From positions 1-16,780 of the forward strand of contig CAZUZD010000118.1 in NCBI GenBank assembly GCA_964624465.1: a stretch of 16,780 nucleotides of DNA, read 5' to 3'. How positions within the stretch are numbered: the first letter of the stretch is position 1; each line of letters opens with the position of its first letter. The notes under the pieces were generated by a model, which saw nothing but the letters and a program-made list of their open reading frames with translations, had not been told where the DNA came from and ran no database searches. Below are positions 12,017 to 16,780 of the stretch, piece after piece. Both the position numbers and the translations under genes were made by a program. Origin of the DNA: CAZUZD01 sp964624465. Its GTDB lineage: Bacteria; Planctomycetota; Planctomycetia; Isosphaerales; Isosphaeraceae.

Positions 12017-14932
12017 ATGGCCCGCACACCCCGCTCACGACGACCGCGTCGGCTCAGCCTCGCCGCCAGGACCGCTGGCCTGGCCCTGCTGAGCCTGAGC
12101 CCCGGCCTGGGCTGCGGCCGGGAATTCTTCCGGCAGTGGGCCGACCAGGACGTCACCGAGTCGATCTTCGAGAAGAGCCGCGACCCCCGCTGGCGGCTGC
12201 CGACGTTCAGCATCGACCAGCCGGCGCTGGCCCGGTTCGCCGACCCCTACGACCCCGACCGCCCGGCCGCCCCGCCCGACGATTACGCCGCCGAGGTGCT
12301 GAACCCCGCGCCCCAGAACCCGCACATCCGGCTGCTGTCCCCCCTGGAGGGGACCGGCTACATGGACATGCTGGCCATGGGCCCCCGCTACGAGCCCCCG
12401 GCCGTCGACCCCAAGAAGGAGGCGATCGCCGAGGAGGAGGCCGGCGACGCGCCGGTCCCGCCGTCCGGGGACGCCGCCGGCCCGTTCGGGCCCGGCAACC
12501 CGACCGACGGGATCGTGAACCCGCCGCCGCCGAACCTGCCGGGCGCTGGCGACCGGTCGCAGCCCGACCCGAGCCTGCCGCCGCTGCCGAACCCCAACGC
12601 CACCCCCGGCGGCCCGGGCGCCGCCCGCACCCCCACCCGCGGCCCCGGCCAGTTTTCCGGGCCCGCGCTGCCCCGGCTGACGCCGACTCCTGGTAGCGGT
12701 TCGCGTCCGTCGCCGACCGCCACCACGGCCGTCCGACCGGCCGCCGCGGCGACTCCGCCGCCCCAAGTCCAGGGCCTCAAACGGGATCTGAGCGTGCTCA
12801 CCGCCGCCTATCAGGCGCCTGGTGCCGGCTCCCCCGCCCCAGTGGCGGGCCCGTCCCCCGTCCAGTTGCCGTCGGCCGAGGCGACCGACGCGGCCCGCGA
12901 GCGGGTCGCCGAGGAGCCGCTGCCGGCGGCCGGCATCACCCCCCGCGACGTGCCCAGCGGCGCCGGCCCGATCGTCACCGACCCGTCGGCCCCGCCGATC
13001 ACCCAGCCGAACATGACCCCCGAGCGGGCCGCCCAGGTCCGCCAGGCGACCGCCGGCTTCGCCGCCATGCTCTCGCCGGCCTACGTCGAGTACAACCAGG
13101 CGACCGCCGCCGGCCTGCCGGCCGCCAGCCGCCCCTACGTCATCGGCCCCGCCCAGGCGATGCAGCTGGCCCTGATCAACAGCCGCCAGTACCAGTACCG
13201 CCTCGAGAACGTCTACACCAGCGCCCTGACGGTGACCCTGCGGCGGTTCGACTTCGAGCCCCAGTTCTACGCCGGCGTCTCGCCGGTGACCGCCCCGGTC
13301 GGGGCCGGCTTCCCCGCCGGCGGCAACGGGGCCACCTCGTTCACCTACCAGACCCTGGAGACCGGCCTGCAGGCCTCGCGGCTGAACGTGACCACGGCCG
13401 CCGGCGTCGGCAAGCTCTTCGCCTTCGGCGGCCGGCTGCTGCTGGGCTTCGCCAACACCACCGTCTTCAACTTCATCGGGAGCCGGCCCGGCCAGCCGAC
13501 GGTCGCCTCCAGCCTGCCCCTGACCTTCATCCAGCCGTTCCTCCGCGGCGGCGGCCGGGCCGTGACGCTCGAGCCCCTGACCCTGGCCGAGCGCACCCTG
13601 CTCTACGAGATCCGGTCCTTCACCCGGTTCCGCCAGCAGTTCTTCGTCTCGGTGCTCACCTCCAACCAGCCCCTGGACGGCGGCGGGGCCCCCGGCGACC
13701 CGAACATCGGCTACCTGCAGCTGATGTCGCTCTACCAGCAGACCGAGAACTTCCGGCGCCAGGTGGCGGCCTTCGAGCGGGCCCTGGAGATCTACCAGGA
13801 GTACGCCAAGGGCGGGGCCAGCTCGGGCATCTCGCAGCTCCAGGTCGACCAGGTCGACCAGCAGCTCCAGTCGGCCCGTGGCTCGCTGATCAACCAGGAG
13901 TTCCAGTACCGCAACGCCCTGGACCAGTACAAGCAGCAGCTCGGCCTGCCGCCCGACCTGCCGATCATCCCCGACCGCAGCCTGATCGACGGCTTCCGCA
14001 ACGTCTTCAAGTCGATCGACGCCTGGCAGGCCCGCGCCGACCACGACCCGCTCGAGCTGCCCGGCCTGGTCAACGCCCTGCCCCGGTTCGAGAACCTCGT
14101 CCTCGACGACCGCCCGCTCTTCGACATGTCGAACGTCCGGCCCCAGCCGGCCTGGGCGTCGGCCGAGCAGCTCGAGCTGTTCCTCCTGACCGGCGAGCGG
14201 ATCGCCCTCGAGAACCGGCTCGACCTGATGAACCAGCGGGCCATCCTCTACGACGTCTGGCGCACGATCGCCGTCCAGGCCAACAGCCTGCTGCCGGTCA
14301 TGAACGTGACCCTCTCCAACCAGATCGTGACCCCGCCCGGGACCCAGAACCCCTTCGCCTTCAACAGCAACGCCCAGAACCTGTCGCTGTCGATCCAGAG
14401 CGAGCTGCCCCTGATCCGCCTGAATGAGCGCAACAATTTCCGCGCCGCTCTGCTAAACTACCAGCGGCAGCGTCGCGTGCTGATGAACCAGGAAGACACC
14501 ATCAAGTTCCAGGTTCGCTCGGCCATCCGCAACCTGGCCGTCTTGATGGAGCAGTACGAGATCAACAAGAGCCAGCTGACCCTGGTGCTCCGCCAGCGCG
14601 ATCAATCCCTCCAGCAGATCATCGCCCCGCCCGACCAGGGTGCCGGCGGCGGAGCTTCCTCCGCCAACCAGGCCACCCAGACCCTCAACTTCATCCAGTC
14701 GACGTCGAATATCTACTCGCTCCAGAACACCCTGGTGACGCAGTGGGTGACCTACCAGACGACGCGCCTGGCCCTCTACCGCGACCTCGGCATCATGCCC
14801 TTCGACGAATGGGAGGCGTACTATGAGCTCTACCCCGCAAGCGCCGGCCGACCTGCAGACGGCCCCGGACTCGGGGAACCCGCCGCGACCGGGGTCCCGG
14901 CCGGGGGGACGGCGGCGGGGTTGGGGTCGTAA
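12017..14932 (+). CDS. TolC-like outer-membrane efflux factor with long proline-rich segment
   Basis: A 971-residue protein; typical TolC/OEP proteins are about 430-520. The ATG at 12017 has GGGAG (12004-12008) 8 bases upstream; a TTG at 12002 would lie before that site. The N-terminus has an Arg-rich n-region, a hydrophobic stretch (residues 20-32) and a Cys at 33 in GLGC, suggesting a signal peptide and perhaps a lipid anchor, although the lipobox is poor. Residues about 143-335 are dominated by Pro, Ala and Gly and are probably disordered. The OEP-type region starts near PYVIGPAQAMQLALINSRQYQ (373-393). It continues with beta-barrel strands and long helices (570-640, 720-760, 800-930), with the usual two-fold repeat feel and the late QWVTYQTTRLALYRDLGIMP helix. 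It should form the exit duct of a tripartite pump with the overlapping downstream adaptor. The last about 37 residues lie in the gene overlap and are low-complexity. Confidence 0.87.
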   Translation: MARTPRSRRPRRLSLAARTAGLALLSLSPGLGCGREFFRQWADQDVTESIFEKSRDPRWRLPTFSIDQPALARFADPYDPDRPAAPPDDYAAEVLNPAPQNPHIRLLSPLEGTGYMDMLAMGPRYEPPAVDPKKEAIAEEEAGDAPVPPSGDAAGPFGPGNPTDGIVNPPPPNLPGAGDRSQPDPSLPPLPNPNATPGGPGAARTPTRGPGQFSGPALPRLTPTPGSGSRPSPTATTAVRPAAAATPPPQVQGLKRDLSVLTAAYQAPGAGSPAPVAGPSPVQLPSAEATDAARERVAEEPLPAAGITPRDVPSGAGPIVTDPSAPPITQPNMTPERAAQVRQATAGFAAMLSPAYVEYNQATAAGLPAASRPYVIGPAQAMQLALINSRQYQYRLENVYTSALTVTLRRFDFEPQFYAGVSPVTAPVGAGFPAGGNGATSFTYQTLETGLQASRLNVTTAAGVGKLFAFGGRLLLGFANTTVFNFIGSRPGQPTVASSLPLTFIQPFLRGGGRAVTLEPLTLAERTLLYEIRSFTRFRQQFFVSVLTSNQPLDGGGAPGDPNIGYLQLMSLYQQTENFRRQVAAFERALEIYQEYAKGGASSGISQLQVDQVDQQLQSARGSLINQEFQYRNALDQYKQQLGLPPDLPIIPDRSLIDGFRNVFKSIDAWQARADHDPLELPGLVNALPRFENLVLDDRPLFDMSNVRPQPAWASAEQLELFLLTGERIALENRLDLMNQRAILYDVWRTIAVQANSLLPVMNVTLSNQIVTPPGTQNPFAFNSNAQNLSLSIQSELPLIRLNERNNFRAALLNYQRQRRVLMNQEDTIKFQVRSAIRNLAVLMEQYEINKSQLTLVLRQRDQSLQQIIAPPDQGAGGGASSANQATQTLNFIQSTSNIYSLQNTLVTQWVTYQTTRLALYRDLGIMPFDEWEAYYELYPASAGRPADGPGLGEPAATGVPAGGTAAGLGS
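14811..14816 (+). promoter_or_regulatory. Internal ribosome binding site for the HlyD-like adaptor
   Basis: GGGAGG lies inside the TolC-like gene, 6 bases before the ATG at 14823. It fixes the adaptor start 110 bases before the TolC stop. Confidence 0.75.
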
Positions 14933-16780
14933 GCTCCCCGTCCTGCTGGCCGTCGGACTGCTGGGCACCGCGGGGGCGGTGGTCGGGGCCAACCCCGACC
15001 TCCGCCGCCAGGCCCTGAGCTACTTCCGGGCCGACAAGAACGCCAACCTGATCCCCTACGTCGTCAAGAAGCAGAACCTGGTCATCACGGTGACCGAGCG
15101 CGGCAACCTCGAGAGCGCCAAGAACCTCGACGTGACCAACGAGGTCGAGGGCCAGACGACGATCATCGACATCAAGCCCGAGGGGACCCGGGTCGCCAAG
15201 GGGGACCTGGTCTGCGAGCTGGACTCGGCCGCGCTCCGCGACAACCTGACGAACCAGGAGATCGCGACCAAGCGGGCCTACGCCGACTACCAGAACGCGG
15301 TCAAGACCCGCGAGGTCGCCGAGATCGCCGTCAAGGAGTACGAGGAAGGCACGTACAAGCAGCAGATCCAGGACATCGAGGGCGAGAAGACCCTCGCCCA
15401 GAGCGACCTGGAGCGGGCCAAGGACCGCCTGTCCTGGTCCGAGCAGATGCTCAAGCGGAAGTACGTCAGCGAGTCGCAGGTCATCGCCGACCGCCTGGCC
15501 CGCCTCAAGGCCGAGATCTCCAAGGGCCAGGCCGAGCGGAAGATGTCGGTGCTGACCCGCTACACGTTCGAGAAGGAGCTCACCGAGCTCAAGGCGAACG
15601 TCGAGAAGGCCCGCTCCGACGAGCTGGCCAAGGAGCAGACGTACAAGCTGGAGGAGCAGAAGGAGACCAAGCTCAAGAAGCAGATCTCCAAGACCAAGCT
15701 CTTCGCCCCGGGCGACGGCCTGATCGTCTACGCCAACGACACGAACCAGTTCCGCGGCAGCAACGCGCCGATGATCGAGAACGGCGCCGTGGTCCGCGAG
15801 CGGCAGAAGATCTTCAGCCTGCCGGACATCGACAACATGCAGGTCAACACCAAGGTCCACGAGTCGATGGTCGACCGGGTGGAGCCGGGCCAGAAGTCGA
15901 AGATCCGCGTCGACGCCTTCGCCAACCAGCCACTGACCGGCACGGTCAAGAGCGTGGCGCCGCTGCCCGACCCGTCGAGCTTCTTCAGCTCCGACATCAA
16001 GGTCTACACCACCATCGTGACCATCGACCAGGGCCTCTCCGCCCTGCGGCCGGGCATGACCGCCGAGGTCACCGTCCTGATCGAGACGATCAACGACGCC
16101 CTGGCCATCCCCGTGACCGCCGTCCTGCCCCTGAAGGGTAAGGACTACGTCTACCTGATCACGCCGGATGGTGCGAAGCGGACCGAGGTCCAGCTCGGCA
16201 AGACCAACGACGTCCTGATCGAGATCCGGGAAGGCATCAAGGAGGGGGACCGGGTGGCCATGAACCCGACCTCGCTGCTGACCGAGGACGAGAAGCGCGA
16301 GGCGACCTCGGCCGGCAGCCGCGCCCAGATGAAGAGCAAGGACTGGGGCGACACCAAGGGCGTGCCCCCCAGCCCGGGCGCCGTCACGGCCAAGCCCGGC
16401 ACCCCCGACGCCAAGGCCGCCGACGGCGACGCCGCCAAGGCCAAGACCAAGAAGAAGGGCGCCGGCGGCGGGGCCGGCGGCATGATGGGCGGCCCGATGG
16501 GCGCCATCTTCGGCAAGATGCAGGCCCTCAGCACCGAGGACCGCGCCAAGCTCCGGCCCAACTCCGACGCCACCGAGGAGGAGAAGGCCGAGCTCTACAA
16601 GAAGGCCGGCATCACCGACGACGAGCTGGCGCAGATGAAGTCGATGATGGAGCAGATGCGTGCCGGCGGCGGCGGCGGTGGTGGCTTCGGCGGCGGCGGA
16701 CCGGGTGGGCCCGGCGGCGGCGGACCGGGCGGCCCCGGCGGCGGCGGACCGGGCGGCGGTGGCGGCTTCGGAGGTGGAGG
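14823..16780 (+). CDS. HlyD/MacA-like periplasmic adaptor subunit, 3' truncated
   Basis: The frame stays open to the end of the window (652 codons plus two bases), so the C-terminus is missing. A Pro/Arg-rich cytoplasmic lead is followed by one membrane anchor (KLPVLLAVGLLGTAGAVVGA, residues 37-56). Next is the first half of a lipoyl/biotinyl-like domain (about 88-137, EGTRVAKGDLVCELD), then a Lys/Glu-rich coiled-coil hairpin (about 138-290) that should dock the TolC-like protein. The second lipoyl half (TKLFAPGDGLIVYA, 291-304), a beta-barrel (about 338-420) and a membrane-proximal domain (about 425-485) follow. This order matches RND/ABC (MacA-type) adaptors. Beyond residue 490 is an unusual tail: a Lys/Ala/Pro linker, an acidic helical block (STEDRAKL to QMKSMMEQMR, 570-613), then poly-Gly with an eight-residue repeat. 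The 110-bp overlap with the outer-membrane gene implies a single operon. The inner-membrane component should follow outside the window. Confidence 0.88.
   Translation, partial: MSSTPQAPADLQTAPDSGNPPRPGSRPGGRRRGWGRKLPVLLAVGLLGTAGAVVGANPDLRRQALSYFRADKNANLIPYVVKKQNLVITVTERGNLESAKNLDVTNEVEGQTTIIDIKPEGTRVAKGDLVCELDSAALRDNLTNQEIATKRAYADYQNAVKTREVAEIAVKEYEEGTYKQQIQDIEGEKTLAQSDLERAKDRLSWSEQMLKRKYVSESQVIADRLARLKAEISKGQAERKMSVLTRYTFEKELTELKANVEKARSDELAKEQTYKLEEQKETKLKKQISKTKLFAPGDGLIVYANDTNQFRGSNAPMIENGAVVRERQKIFSLPDIDNMQVNTKVHESMVDRVEPGQKSKIRVDAFANQPLTGTVKSVAPLPDPSSFFSSDIKVYTTIVTIDQGLSALRPGMTAEVTVLIETINDALAIPVTAVLPLKGKDYVYLITPDGAKRTEVQLGKTNDVLIEIREGIKEGDRVAMNPTSLLTEDEKREATSAGSRAQMKSKDWGDTKGVPPSPGAVTAKPGTPDAKAADGDAAKAKTKKKGAGGGAGGMMGGPMGAIFGKMQALSTEDRAKLRPNSDATEEEKAELYKKAGITDDELAQMKSMMEQMRAGGGGGGGFGGGGPGGPGGGGPGGPGGGGPGGGGGFGGG
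16689..16760 (+). repeat. 24-bp tandem repeat encoding GGGGPGGP
   Basis: Three consecutive in-frame 24-base units (16689-16712, 16713-16736, 16737-16760) encode Gly4-Pro-Gly2-Pro; the third ends in Gly instead of Pro. Units differ only at synonymous positions otherwise. The array lies in the Gly-rich tail of the adaptor and may continue past the window. Confidence 0.8.

Noticed and set aside
12035..14044. 669-codon minus-strand open frame across the TolC-like gene
   Set aside because: Antisense shadow of a recognised protein, with low-complexity translation.

Overview
The window is about 16.8 kb of very GC-rich bacterial DNA. It most resembles a planctomycete of the Isosphaeraceae type, judging by: an FG-GAP protein whose N-terminus has an Arg-rich stretch followed by a LESRQLM motif (LEPR-XLL-like); a CehA/McbA-type metallohydrolase; and a TolC/adaptor pair with large Pro- and Gly-rich additions. 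This assignment is inferred from protein style; there is no rRNA or other marker gene here. No tRNA, rRNA, CRISPR array, insertion sequence or phage gene was seen.

Left part (1-8352, all on +). A 5'-truncated CehA/McbA-type metallohydrolase (2-952) is followed by an exported YtcJ-like amidohydrolase (1217-3010) and an exported family 43 glycoside hydrolase (3073-4068). These three look like extracytoplasmic hydrolysis of small esters/amides and plant-type pentosans. Next comes a tightly coupled pair: a GT2 glycosyltransferase starting at TTG (4144-5085) and a sulfotransferase (5082-6068) that overlap by GTGA. The pair suggests synthesis and sulfation of a glycan or glycolipid. A small gamma-glutamylcyclotransferase-like protein (6107-6562) and a complete ThDP-dependent 2-oxoacid decarboxylase of the pyruvate/indolepyruvate decarboxylase group (6619-8352) end the + strand run.

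Centre (8353-11578). A non-coding spacer of about 510 bp holds at least four related GC-rich repeat units in both orientations and a perfect 12-bp hairpin between convergent genes. It is followed on the minus strand by a 904-residue secreted seven-bladed FG-GAP propeller protein (8864-11578).

Right part (11579-16780). A 438-bp divergent intergenic region separates the FG-GAP gene from an efflux operon on +. The first gene is a 971-residue TolC-like outer-membrane factor with an unusual proline-rich segment of about 190 residues (12017-14932). It overlaps by 110 bp a HlyD/MacA-like periplasmic adaptor (14823 to beyond the end of the window) that carries a long acidic-helix and poly-Gly tail. 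The inner-membrane transporter of this tripartite system is not in the window and is expected just downstream.

No gene cassette here is clearly a new defence or mobile system. The most unusual items are the intergenic repeat family, the long overlap joining the efflux genes, the added domains in the TolC and HlyD proteins, and the GT2-sulfotransferase pair.
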